DNA of 19,933 nucleotides from an uncultured Muribaculaceae bacterium (GTDB taxonomy: Bacteria; Bacteroidota; Bacteroidia; Bacteroidales; Muribaculaceae): NCBI GenBank assembly GCA_910579845.1, contig CAJTWL010000037.1:1-19933 (forward strand), read 5' to 3'. This document shows, one piece after another, positions 1 to 7,309 of the stretch. The position numbers and the translations under genes were made by a program. A model generated the notes under the pieces. That model worked only from the letters and a program-made list of their open reading frames with translations, searched no databases and was not told the origin of the DNA. The number at the start of each line of letters is the position of its first letter. Within the stretch, counting starts at the first letter, position 1.

Positions 1-52
1 CCAGGACCCCAACATTAAAAGTGTTGTGCTCTACCAGCTGAGCTAGCGAATC
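1..52 (-). tRNA. tRNA-Lys (anticodon TTT), 3' part outside window
   Basis: On the minus strand the sequence reads as the first 52 nt of a tRNA. It has a 7-nt acceptor 5' strand (GATTCGC), then TA, a D-arm (GCTC-AGCTGGTA-GAGC), and an anticodon stem CAACA/TGTTG around the loop CTTTTAA. The loop places TTT at the anticodon, which reads lysine codons. The variable loop begins (GGGGTCC), and the T-arm and 3' acceptor strand lie beyond the window edge. A Bacteroidetes-type promoter sits just upstream at 86-117. Confidence 0.93.
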
Positions 53-85
53 ATCGTTGTGCCGAGGTTTCCCTCAAAAGCGATG

Positions 86-117
86 CAAAATTACAATTAA
101 ATTTTTAAACTTGCAAA
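86..117 (-). promoter_or_regulatory. Promoter of the tRNA-Lys gene
   Basis: On the minus strand, TTTG (114-117) is followed after 20 nt by TAATTTTG (86-93), an exact match to the Bacteroidetes primary sigma consensus TTTG-N19-21-TAnnTTTG. The predicted start near 79 would leave a leader of about 27 nt before the mature tRNA 5' end at 52. Confidence 0.75.
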
Positions 118-140
118 TATTCATCAAAAAAAATTTATTT

Positions 141-170
141 TTTGTCTTATATGCTTTTTTATTAATTTTG
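141..170 (+). promoter_or_regulatory. Promoter of the glycosyltransferase-DUF6452-DUF6048 operon
   Basis: TTTG (141-144) and TAATTTTG (163-170) are separated by 18 nt, a near-consensus Bacteroidetes promoter on the plus strand, back to back with the tRNA-Lys promoter. The predicted start near 177 falls at the first base of the 18-bp inverted repeat. The resulting untranslated leader before the ATG at 396 would be about 218 nt, unusually long and without a recognisable gene. Confidence 0.55.
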
Positions 171-177
171 TATATAC

Positions 178-368
178 GAACTCGTCTTGACTTATTTACG
201 AATGTTAAAACGTGTAATGAATATACTCTTTTCTCAACCCCAGCGGATCTTTCCGGTTGTCTCTGACTCTCTCATCCCGCCAACCGATAGGTTGCCGGAT
301 CTTCGAGACTCGGAAACACCTCGGAAATATCTCGCTGATATTAAGAAAACATAAGTCAAGACGAGTTC
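178..368. repeat. Perfect 18-bp inverted repeat enclosing 155 bp
   Basis: The left arm at 178-195 reads GAACTCGTCTTGACTTAT and the right arm at 351-368 is its exact reverse complement. The same 18-mer occurs a third time at 19263-19280 upstream of susC. The 155 bp between the arms holds no plausible gene and no TAnnTTTG box on either strand. It has only small hairpins, for example CAACC-GATA-GGTTG. Possible readings are a recombinase inversion site, a miniature element with terminal inverted repeats, or a structured leader whose ends pair; no target duplication is visible at the flanks. Apart from this repeat and the two promoters, the gene-free stretch 53-395 shows nothing else recognisable. 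Confidence 0.85.
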
Positions 369-395
369 TAAGTAGTTTATCAGATTATTATTTAT

Positions 396-1346
396 ATGGA
401 TATATCTGTTGTTATCCCCTTGTATAATGAGGAGGAATCTCTTCCGGAACTGGCTTCCTGGATTGAGCGTGTCATGAATGCTAACGGTTTCTCCTATGAG
501 ATAATCTTCGTCAACGACGGTTCCACAGACCGTTCTATGGATGTAATTCATAGTCTTGCAGAAAAAAATCCGTCAATCCATGCCATATCTTTCTCCCGCA
601 ATTACGGTAAGTCACCGGCTCTCGACCGCGGTTTTCACCGCGCACAAGGCGATGTGGTCATTACCATGGACGCAGATCTGCAGGATAGTCCGGATGAAAT
701 TCCCGAATTATACCGCATGATAAAAGAGGAGGGATATGATCTTGTGTCGGGCTGGAAGAAGAAACGTTACGACCCCCTTTCAAAAACCATCCCGACAAAA
801 CTGTTTAACGCGACTGCCCGACGTGTCAGCGGTATTAAAAACCTCCACGATTTCAACTGCGGGCTGAAAGCCTACCGCAAAGATGTTGTCAAGCATATAG
901 AGGTATACGGCGACATGCACCGTTATATACCATATCTTGCAAAGAATGCCGGATACAAGAAAATCGGCGAGAAAGTCGTTCATCATCAGGCACGGAAATA
1001 CGGTCATACGAAATTCGGTCTTGACAGGTTTGTAAACGGATACCTTGATCTGGGCACACTATGGTTCCAGTCAAGATTCGGAATAAAACCTATGCATATA
1101 TTCGGTCTTTTGGGATCACTAATGTTTATAATCGGTCTTATAGCCGTATTTATAGTGCTTGTACTGAAGATTATTGCAATGAATTCCACATCATTCAACT
1201 TCTATGTGACCAAGTCCGTATATTTCTATCTGTCGCTTACAGCTATGGTGCTTGGAGTACAATTCTTCTGTACAGGACTGGTGGGAGAGCTCATCACAAG
1301 AAATTCGGCTGAACGCAATAACTATTTAATCGCAGAGGAGTTCTGA
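396..1346 (+). CDS. Family 2 glycosyltransferase, polyprenol-phosphate sugar transferase type
   Basis: This 316-aa protein has an N-terminal GT-A domain of the DPM1/GtrB-like GT2 group, whose members move a sugar from a nucleotide donor to a polyprenyl phosphate on the cytoplasmic face of the inner membrane. Visible motifs are the start VVIPLYNEE (5-13), NDGSTD (40-45) and the metal-binding DADLQD (92-97). A basic stretch follows (KKKR, about 121-124), then NCGLKAYR (154-161). Two C-terminal hydrophobic segments, about 234-260 and 275-299, fit the two-helix membrane anchor of GtrB-type enzymes. It is the first gene of a tight operon: its TGA lies 1 nt before the next start codon. Donor sugar and acceptor cannot be told from sequence. 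The GT2 assignment is firm; the polyprenol role is inferred from the architecture. Confidence 0.88.
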   Translation: MDISVVIPLYNEEESLPELASWIERVMNANGFSYEIIFVNDGSTDRSMDVIHSLAEKNPSIHAISFSRNYGKSPALDRGFHRAQGDVVITMDADLQDSPDEIPELYRMIKEEGYDLVSGWKKKRYDPLSKTIPTKLFNATARRVSGIKNLHDFNCGLKAYRKDVVKHIEVYGDMHRYIPYLAKNAGYKKIGEKVVHHQARKYGHTKFGLDRFVNGYLDLGTLWFQSRFGIKPMHIFGLLGSLMFIIGLIAVFIVLVLKIIAMNSTSFNFYVTKSVYFYLSLTAMVLGVQFFCTGLVGELITRNSAERNNYLIAEEF

Positions 1347-1347
1347 T

Positions 1348-1872
1348 TTGAAAAGTCTTTTCCGTATATCTATACCACTGCTTGCATGTGCCGTCATATG
1401 GATTATGATGTCCGTATCAGGATGCAGCACGGAAGAGTGTCTCCAGAATAAGACAGCTCTCCCCTACGCCGGATTCTATCCCTCAGGAGATTCCGAGAAA
1501 CAGATCTCTGTCGATTCTCTGGAAATATACGGATACGATGTCCCCGGAGATTCAACTCTTTTTGACGGTTCTCGCGCAATATCAAGCATCTATCTTCCAT
1601 TCCGCCCTGATCATGACACCACAGTCTATATATTCCGTTATCTGCAACGCGAGCTTGCTACTGCCGACATAAAAGACACAGTGCGTTTCATCTATACACG
1701 TAACCCACGTTTTGTATCCTCGGCATGCGGAGTCAGCTACGTATATGACATAAAGTCTATACAATGCACAGAAATCCTTATCGACTCGGTAACAGCTCCC
1801 AGAGGCATAATAGACAATATGGATAACGAAAACCTACGAATCTATTTCAGAGTTGCAAATGAGGGGAATTAG
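1348..1872 (+). CDS. DUF6452-like lipoprotein (TTG start)
   Basis: The 174-aa product begins with Lys2 and Arg6, has a hydrophobic core, and ends its signal at a lipobox-like SVSGC with the lipidation Cys at residue 26, so it is probably a periplasm-facing lipoprotein. TTG at 1348 is chosen as start because no ATG comes before residue 20, and only this start gives a complete signal peptide. An AGGAG lies about 8 nt upstream. It sits between the glycosyltransferase (1 nt away) and the DUF6048-like gene, which it overlaps by 14 nt, so translation of the three is probably coupled. Assignment to DUF6452 rests on the overall look of the protein and on its pairing with a DUF6048-like gene, an arrangement known in Bacteroides. 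The function of this family is unknown. Confidence 0.72.
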   Translation: MKSLFRISIPLLACAVIWIMMSVSGCSTEECLQNKTALPYAGFYPSGDSEKQISVDSLEIYGYDVPGDSTLFDGSRAISSIYLPFRPDHDTTVYIFRYLQRELATADIKDTVRFIYTRNPRFVSSACGVSYVYDIKSIQCTEILIDSVTAPRGIIDNMDNENLRIYFRVANEGN

Positions 1873-2758
1873 ACACATACTAATATTGACGGCAATTATA
1901 TGCTGCAATACATTGCAAGCACAAGAACCCTCAGACAGCATACCCGTGGTTTCATCTGACTCCATACCGACTGTCGCACCGGATTCTGTTTCCAAGCCCG
2001 GACGTTTGCCCAGAAAAATCACTCCGGTTGACATAGATGACCAGAAGCCGCAGATCACCATGCATTATTACGACAAGCACGGCAATGCACTCGAAGAGCC
2101 AGTACGATTCCTTGCTGTACTTGACACAGTTACAAAGCCCAAATCAAAGCCATTATATCCCTTGTTGAACGGTGCAAGCATAGGATTGAATTTCGGAGAT
2201 GCTATCTTTATGGCATGCGGTCAGAAATACGGAGGCTTTGACATATGGGCAGACATGTCCCTGTTCAACTGGTTCTTCCCTGTTGTCGAGTTTGGCGTAG
2301 GGTTCGCCGACAGCACTCCTTTAAAAAACAATTACACATACAAGACCTCACCCTCTTTCTACACCAAGATAGGTGTGAATTACAACTTCATGTACAAAAG
2401 TGATCCGGCTTACCAGCTGTTCGCAGGTCTGAGAGTCGGTTTCAGCAGCTTCAAATATGATGTCGATAACATCACCATCAGCGATGACTACTGGCAGGAA
2501 ACAGAACACCTGTCATTGCGCGGACTCCGCGCTTCCGCCGTATATGGAGAATTCCTGATCGGCATCAAGGTGAAGATTGTAGGCAACTTCTCATTAGGCT
2601 GGAACGGACGCTATCACATGAAATTCAAAGTCAATTCAAAGAGTTCATCCACTCCATGGTATATACCCGGATATGGAGCCAATTCCCCGTTCTCAGTAGC
2701 CGTATCTGCAATATATTCCTTCGGACAGAAGAAAAGAGATCCCGAAGAGAAGAAATAA
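1859..2758 (+). CDS. DUF6048-like outer membrane protein
   Basis: The 299-aa product starts with a signal peptide (MRGIRHILILTAIICC, cleavage probably near LQAQ). A low-complexity Ser/Asp/Pro linker follows, then a region rich in alternating aromatic and polar residues with repeated Gly-Phe patterns (GASIGLNFG, GVNYNF, GLRVGFSS), ending with SVAVSAIYSFG. This fits a small outer-membrane beta-barrel. I chose ATG 1859; an in-frame TTG at 1853 would add two residues but is less likely. The gene overlaps the end of the DUF6452-like gene by 14 nt and closes the operon before a hairpin terminator at 2762-2791. The family is conserved in Bacteroidales but uncharacterised, and a partnership with the neighbouring lipoprotein is inference. 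Confidence 0.75.
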   Translation: MRGIRHILILTAIICCNTLQAQEPSDSIPVVSSDSIPTVAPDSVSKPGRLPRKITPVDIDDQKPQITMHYYDKHGNALEEPVRFLAVLDTVTKPKSKPLYPLLNGASIGLNFGDAIFMACGQKYGGFDIWADMSLFNWFFPVVEFGVGFADSTPLKNNYTYKTSPSFYTKIGVNYNFMYKSDPAYQLFAGLRVGFSSFKYDVDNITISDDYWQETEHLSLRGLRASAVYGEFLIGIKVKIVGNFSLGWNGRYHMKFKVNSKSSSTPWYIPGYGANSPFSVAVSAIYSFGQKKRDPEEKK

Positions 2759-2761
2759 ATA

Positions 2762-2791
2762 ACGTCCCGTTCCTTGAATGGAACGAGACGT
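2762..2791. terminator. Bidirectional hairpin terminator
   Basis: ACGTCCCGTTCC (2762-2773) pairs with GGAACGAGACGT (2780-2791) around a 6-nt loop with one mismatch. It lies 3 nt after the DUF6048-like stop and about 40 nt after the end of the convergent phosphoesterase gene. T-rich sequence follows on both strands, though neither run is pure. Confidence 0.7.
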
Positions 2792-2831
2792 CATATTTCT
2801 GCAATTTCTATTCTATTGTCTGACCTGATTC

Positions 2832-4532
2832 TCAGAAAATGGAACGGTCGAACACAGCCGGTCTGGCGATTGTCTCTTTATATGTCCTGCCGAAACGGTC
2901 GGTATAGCTTACTTCCACAGGAGAGTCCGGAGCCGAAGCTGTAACTTTGAACATACGGCGTTTACGTGGCTGGTTATACCCCGTGCCATATTTGTCTTCC
3001 CATGTTGTACGCTGTGTCATATATGTCGCCATATAAAGCGGATTGGTATCTACCGTAGACTCCACGGCAAGTTCCTTGCCATTCTCTTTTACCGATAAGG
3101 TTCCTTTGGGATCATAATTCCAGACACTTATATATAACGTATTCTCCGGCAGTTCACTGTAATTTGTCCAGAGCGGATAGTGACGAAGGAAGGATTTGGT
3201 CTGTCCGTTCGTGGCGCAATATCTTTTCACACTGTTCATGTCGAAAACAAAGAACTGCTTGTCAGACGGGTATTCAAACGCCTGAAAATCCCATTTAACG
3301 TCATTTCCGTCTGTAACAAATGTAGCGAATCCTACCGGATTTCCGTCCGGACATATGTTATGTCCTCCATGGGCGCTCGTCCACCACCACGCACCGCAAG
3401 TGCCGGCTACCGTATGGTCTATCATTGTCTTGGGGCTTCGTGGTGACTCATTGATTGCGTTGCTGTGTGTATGTCCGGTCAGGAGATGCACTTCCTTGAA
3501 CGGAGCTGTAAGCTCATACAATTCCTTTTCGTTGCGTCTGTTGGCCTGTGTAAAGACCTCGCCGGTCGCCGCCCTGCACTTGAACATAGGCGCATGAAAC
3601 GCTATGAACACCGGCGTATTCTCCGGGTCTTCAACCTCCGCAAGATCCTTGCGCAGCCATGCCATCTGTTCGGGGCTTATATATGTCTGGTAATTGCATG
3701 TTCCCGCAATGCCGGCCTGATGCGACAGAGCCTTGTTCTTTCCTTCCTTTTCATTAAGATAGACAATATTGTCAAGCACCACATAATGCGCTTTGCCGAG
3801 ATTAAAAGAATAGTAGTTTGGTCCGAAAGCTTTTCTGTATGGCTGGGCAGCCATGAAATCGGTATCATTATCAGGCTCCGCGGCAGAGTCATTATCATGA
3901 TTACCCATAACATTGAAGAACTGGGTCGGATAATCCACATTCTCTATTGTATTGCGGAAATCTCCTATATTATAACCGTTCTCATACCAGTAGCGGTCCC
4001 AAGCCGAGTCACCGAGATCTATTGTATATACCGGTACCCCCTGAGCCTTATACTTTTCTACTTCCTCACGCAATCTCGGAAGATATTTCTCCGTAAAATC
4101 CTCATAGTCATAACGCGCATTAATGATATGGATATCCGTTATCGCAATCAGCGCATGCTTGTCGTTATTTACCTTGCGCAAAAGGAAATCATGTCTTTCC
4201 GGGGTTGAGGCATCAGCTTTAAGATTTGCCCAGAAAGCAGGGACAACCCCGTTGTTGGCGACCTCATAACCGGAAGGGATCGAAATAAACACCTGTCCGT
4301 TACGTTTTGCGGAATTCAGATAATAGGCACCTTTCGCATCAGTGCGCGTAATCTCAAAACCGTCACTGACAACCACACCTTTCACCGGTTTGCCGTCACA
4401 TTCGACTATACCCTTCACCGTAGCTCCCTTCTTGTTACCGATCTTAAGAGCCGAAGTATGCGTAGATTGTGCGAAAAGCGCACAGACGCCCAACGCGAGC
4501 GCAGAAAACAATAATAAATTTCTTTTATTCAT
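2832..4532 (-). CDS. Secreted calcineurin-like phosphoesterase with N- and C-terminal Metallophos domains
   Basis: This is a 566-aa metallophosphoesterase with a signal peptide (MNKRNLLLFSALALGVCALF, then AQ). An N-terminal beta-sandwich of the MetallophosN kind (about 35-118) contains carboxypeptidase-regulatory-like features such as TRTDAKGAYYL. The catalytic core carries the two-metal motifs in order: D133-x-H135, GD (174-175) in DLGDSAWD, GNHD (210-213), H313 in AFHAP, and GHTH (353-356). The C-terminal part (about 400-566) matches the extra domain found in Bacteroidetes versions. It probably hydrolyses phosphomono- or diesters in the periplasm or outside the cell; the substrate is not readable. 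A second secreted phosphatase lies upstream on the same strand, about 100 bp away across a long hairpin. Confidence 0.9.
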   Translation of the reverse strand: MNKRNLLLFSALALGVCALFAQSTHTSALKIGNKKGATVKGIVECDGKPVKGVVVSDGFEITRTDAKGAYYLNSAKRNGQVFISIPSGYEVANNGVVPAFWANLKADASTPERHDFLLRKVNNDKHALIAITDIHIINARYDYEDFTEKYLPRLREEVEKYKAQGVPVYTIDLGDSAWDRYWYENGYNIGDFRNTIENVDYPTQFFNVMGNHDNDSAAEPDNDTDFMAAQPYRKAFGPNYYSFNLGKAHYVVLDNIVYLNEKEGKNKALSHQAGIAGTCNYQTYISPEQMAWLRKDLAEVEDPENTPVFIAFHAPMFKCRAATGEVFTQANRRNEKELYELTAPFKEVHLLTGHTHSNAINESPRSPKTMIDHTVAGTCGAWWWTSAHGGHNICPDGNPVGFATFVTDGNDVKWDFQAFEYPSDKQFFVFDMNSVKRYCATNGQTKSFLRHYPLWTNYSELPENTLYISVWNYDPKGTLSVKENGKELAVESTVDTNPLYMATYMTQRTTWEDKYGTGYNQPRKRRMFKVTASAPDSPVEVSYTDRFGRTYKETIARPAVFDRSIF

Positions 4533-4563
4533 TTTTAGTTTATTAGTTCCGACAATTGATAGA

Positions 4564-4607
4564 CTCTAAAGTCTTTAGGGTCCTTAGGGACTTTAAGGTC
4601 TTTAGAG
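4564..4607. terminator. Long imperfect hairpin between two phosphatase genes
   Basis: Two 20-nt arms (4564-4583 and 4588-4607) pair around TTAG with one mismatch and a few G-T pairs. The arms are made of repeated CTTTA/GGTC-like units, so the stretch from 4561 to about 4630 also looks like a short degenerate tandem repeat. It follows the histidine phosphatase stop (4636) and precedes the phosphoesterase ATG (4532). A role as terminator or processing hairpin is likely, but no T-run follows the stem. Confidence 0.55.
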
Positions 4608-4635
4608 ACTTTTAACTCCTTAAACTCTCTCCAAT

Positions 4636-5946
4636 TTACTCATAGAATGTGGGGGTCACAGGCTCCGGCAGGCTTGCCATATGCTTCTCATAGAAATCCT
4701 TGAAATCCTTCCATCTGTAATAAGGCGCCTGTTCGGTCGGCACAGGAAGCTTCACCTCTTTCTCGTTATGAAGCACCTTAAGAAGCACATCATCCCCCTT
4801 GTTTTTATAAAATACAATCTGAAGGTTAGCCGCCATGGGAGTCAGTTTGCTTATCTGCCACTTCTCTCCAGTAGAGACCGGATCCAGACCGGTCAGATAC
4901 CAGTCATTGATCCGCATCATCGGGATCAAAGCCATAAGGTCGATATCATGTCCGAATCGAAGATCTGCCACACGTCCGTTTCCGTCTACGGCAGCCTGTG
5001 CACGGGTCAGAATATCCTCAAGAAGAAGTTTGGAGTAATACATATTTATACCTCCCGCCTGCGGATTGGGACCGCGTTCCGAATACTGATTATAGGAATC
5101 GGAGACAGTAAACCAATAGAGATCCTCATCCGAGAATATATCATAGAAATTGATATCCGAGCCTACACCCTTCTGGTTATTGCCTATATCATAAAGTTTG
5201 ACAAGAAACTTAAGTTTCTTGGCTTTACTTATATTTTGAGTCTTGGCAAACAATTGATCATACATGCCGTCTACATCCACATTATTATACAGCATCTCCT
5301 TCTTCTCCCACATATATAACCCCTTTTTCCAGTATTTATATAAATCCGGACTTATATCGTGAGTATCCTTGTTGAAAAACTCAAGCCAGTAGGAATTGCG
5401 CAAAGATGATGACTGTTCTACATCAAGTTCCGGATTCTTCTCCTTCATAGCCTCGCAGAAGCTCTGCATACTCAACACACAACGAACACGCATAGTGGAG
5501 CGCGCGTCGATTTCACCCTTTCCTGAGAATAGCTTCGGATAACGGTTATATAGCCGGCTTCCGATCCCCCGGTGCTGCATAGCCCCTATAGGGGACAGTT
5601 CTCCGGCGCGGTATCTGCCGTCGGCGGCAATTGCGCGAAGTCGCGACAATACACTTTTACCTTTCTGAGACAGGATACCGAGAGAATCGGCAGGAGCAAG
5701 ATGATCCACAAGTTCCGTATATTTCTCCTCATCGATCATATAGCGGGAACCATGCCTGCCATAATGACTGACATAAAACGGCTCATACCCTGCCGGCGCG
5801 GGTGTTTCGGGAGTTCCATCATAAGAATAAAGCTTATAATAGCCTGCCGAACATTGTTTGTCTTTGGCAATATCTTCACGCAGAGATTGAGCTGAAAGAG
5901 GTAGAATCGTGCTTATTGAAAGCAACAGCAGAAAGATTTTGTTCAT
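4636..5946 (-). CDS. Secreted histidine acid phosphatase (phytase/MINPP-like)
   Basis: This 436-aa protein has a signal peptide (MNKIFLLLLSISTILPLSAQ) and the branch-2 histidine phosphatase signature RHGSR at 64-68, where His65 would be the phosphorylated nucleophile. A conserved-looking segment RSTMRVRCVLSMQSF (149-163) supplies a further phosphate-pocket arginine. GHD at 332-334 fits the HD/HAE motif that supplies the proton donor. Length is typical of histidine acid phosphatases. Related Bacteroides enzymes include multiple inositol polyphosphate phosphatases, so phytate or other organic phosphates are plausible substrates, but the sequence alone does not settle this. It lies upstream of the calcineurin-like phosphoesterase and diverges from the GDPD gene, forming a local cluster of secreted phosphate-releasing enzymes. 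Confidence 0.88.
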   Translation of the reverse strand: MNKIFLLLLSISTILPLSAQSLREDIAKDKQCSAGYYKLYSYDGTPETPAPAGYEPFYVSHYGRHGSRYMIDEEKYTELVDHLAPADSLGILSQKGKSVLSRLRAIAADGRYRAGELSPIGAMQHRGIGSRLYNRYPKLFSGKGEIDARSTMRVRCVLSMQSFCEAMKEKNPELDVEQSSSLRNSYWLEFFNKDTHDISPDLYKYWKKGLYMWEKKEMLYNNVDVDGMYDQLFAKTQNISKAKKLKFLVKLYDIGNNQKGVGSDINFYDIFSDEDLYWFTVSDSYNQYSERGPNPQAGGINMYYSKLLLEDILTRAQAAVDGNGRVADLRFGHDIDLMALIPMMRINDWYLTGLDPVSTGEKWQISKLTPMAANLQIVFYKNKGDDVLLKVLHNEKEVKLPVPTEQAPYYRWKDFKDFYEKHMASLPEPVTPTFYE

Positions 5947-6070
5947 AAACCGTCAGATGATAAGGATTTTATTCATTGGATATGACCATGGTCTAACCAA
6001 AAGGTTTAAAACAGGGGCATAATTTGATTCTAATTTACGAAATTAATTTCACATAGGCAACCGTGCTATT

Positions 6071-6102
6071 TTTGGTCAAGTGGAATTTATATGCTAAATT
6101 TG
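6071..6102 (+). promoter_or_regulatory. Promoter of the GDPD gene
   Basis: TTTG (6071-6074) and TAAATTTG (6095-6102) are 20 nt apart, a full Bacteroidetes promoter consensus. The start would be near 6109. This places the upstream in-frame ATG at 6091 before the transcript begins and so supports ATG 6139 as the real start. Confidence 0.75.
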
Positions 6103-6138
6103 AAAAGGTTTATCCATAACTATAAAACTATATTTGAT

Positions 6139-6960
6139 ATGAAAAAATTTATTTTTGTTGTAGCTTTGGCAATGGCAGGAATGACTGCATTTGCCCAGGC
6201 ACCGCAGATTCGCGTCTTCTCCCACCGCGGGGGACGCCTAGAAAACGATGAAAACACCATGCAGGCATTTGTTGCCAGCGACAAAGGCGGCTATAGCGGT
6301 TACGAGACTGATATCCGCATGACCAAAGACGGCAAGCTTATAGTGACACACGACAGCAAACTTGACCGCACCACAAACGGCAGCGGAGCCGTAGAACAGA
6401 AGACTCTCGCTGAAATCCAGAAACTTGATACAAAGAAAGGAAACAAGATGCTCACACTTGATGAGCTGATGAACTTCCTCAAAGATAAAAAGGGGCTGTA
6501 TGTTGAATTCGAGATGAAGACAGCACCGGTAAATCTATATCCCCAAGACCGTCTTGAGGAGTATGTAGACAAATTATATTCAGCCGTAATGGCAAAGAAA
6601 CCGGCAGATGCCGACTTTCTCTTCACCAGTTCTGATGTACGCGCTCTCCGCACGATGCGCGAACGTCATCCCGATGCTGAATTGCTGCTGATAGTCAATG
6701 AGCCTCTCAACAAGGAAACAATAGCTTTTGCAGAAAGCCTGAACATGAAACGTATCGGAGCAAAAATGGGAGGCACTACCCGTGACGCCGTAAAACTGGC
6801 ACACGACAAAGGCCTGGTCGTAAGTCTATGGCCCGGTCAATCCATAGCAGACTATATGCTTGGCGTATGGCTTGGTGCCGATTATCTTTGCACCGACCGT
6901 CCGGCTGAATATATGGAATGGCAGAAAAAGAACGCCCCCTATCTGAATGTAAAATATTAA
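6139..6960 (+). CDS. Secreted glycerophosphodiester phosphodiesterase family protein
   Basis: The 273-aa product has a signal peptide ending near AFAQ (17-20), then a GDPD TIM-barrel domain. Visible signature residues are HRGG (29-32), ENT (38-40), the metal-binding E56 and D58 in YETDIR, HD at 71-72 and LDRTTNG shortly after, plus EFEMK further on. These enzymes cut glycerophosphodiesters from lipid head groups to glycerol-3-phosphate and an alcohol; this one would act in the periplasm. ATG 6139 is chosen because it starts a clean signal peptide and because the -7 box overlaps the upstream ATG at 6091. It stands alone, diverging from the histidine acid phosphatase and ending at a strong hairpin facing rpmA. 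Confidence 0.9.
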   Translation: MKKFIFVVALAMAGMTAFAQAPQIRVFSHRGGRLENDENTMQAFVASDKGGYSGYETDIRMTKDGKLIVTHDSKLDRTTNGSGAVEQKTLAEIQKLDTKKGNKMLTLDELMNFLKDKKGLYVEFEMKTAPVNLYPQDRLEEYVDKLYSAVMAKKPADADFLFTSSDVRALRTMRERHPDAELLLIVNEPLNKETIAFAESLNMKRIGAKMGGTTRDAVKLAHDKGLVVSLWPGQSIADYMLGVWLGADYLCTDRPAEYMEWQKKNAPYLNVKY

Positions 6961-6974
6961 AAATATATAACCTT

Positions 6975-7018
6975 AAAAATAAAATAGACGGATTTTTTAA
7001 TCCGTCTATTTTATTTTT
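6975..7018. terminator. Bidirectional rho-independent terminator
   Basis: A perfect 20-bp stem (6975-6994 with 6999-7018) has a TTTT loop and a GC-rich centre (GACGGATT/AATCCGTC). Its A-rich and T-rich flanks give a T-run on either strand. It lies between the ends of the GDPD and rpmA genes. Confidence 0.92.
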
Positions 7019-7033
7019 CTATCATGACAAGGC

Positions 7034-7294
7034 TTACGCCTCTTTCGGCTGCACGTTGATATAACGGCGTCCCTCCTTACCGGTGGAAAACACAACTATG
7101 CCATCAATCAGTGCGAAGAGTGTATGGTCTTTACCCATGCCCACGTTCAAACCGGGATGATGAACTGTACCACGCTGGCGTTTGATGATGTTACCTGCTT
7201 TGCAGTATGAACCACCGAAGATTTTTACTCCAAGTCGTTTGCTTTCTGATTCGCGGCCGTTCTTAGAACTACCGACACCTTTCTTATGTGCCAT
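7034..7294 (-). CDS. rpmA: Large ribosomal subunit protein bL27
   Basis: The 86-aa product begins MAHKKGVGSSKNGRESESKR and continues with GNIIKRQRGTVHHPG and GMGKDHTLFAL, the conserved core of bL27, whose N-terminal arm reaches toward the peptidyl transferase centre. It has the short N-terminus without the cleaved extension seen in Firmicutes. It follows rplU by 15 nt, the usual rplU-rpmA pair, and its transcript ends at the hairpin at 6975-7018. Confidence 0.98.
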   Translation of the reverse strand: MAHKKGVGSSKNGRESESKRLGVKIFGGSYCKAGNIIKRQRGTVHHPGLNVGMGKDHTLFALIDGIVVFSTGKEGRRYINVQPKEA

Positions 7295-7309
7295 ATCCTA
7301 TTCTGTGGT

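Noticed and set aside
57..266. Open frame of 69 codons after the tRNA
   Set aside because: It covers two promoters and an AT-rich spacer and has no plausible start signal.
268..278. EF-hand-like loop in the M6 protease (residue numbers) as a dockerin module
   Set aside because: Only one loop is present and it lies within the catalytic region; a calcium site of the protease is simpler.
163..368. Classic phase-variable invertible promoter
   Set aside because: The promoter boxes at 141-170 lie outside the inverted repeat and no TAnnTTTG box was found inside it, so inversion would not flip a known promoter. Kept only as one of several readings of the repeat.
3465..4208. Open frame of 247 codons on the plus strand inside the phosphoesterase gene
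   Set aside because: Antisense to conserved catalytic motifs; low-complexity Ile/Arg-rich translation with no domain.
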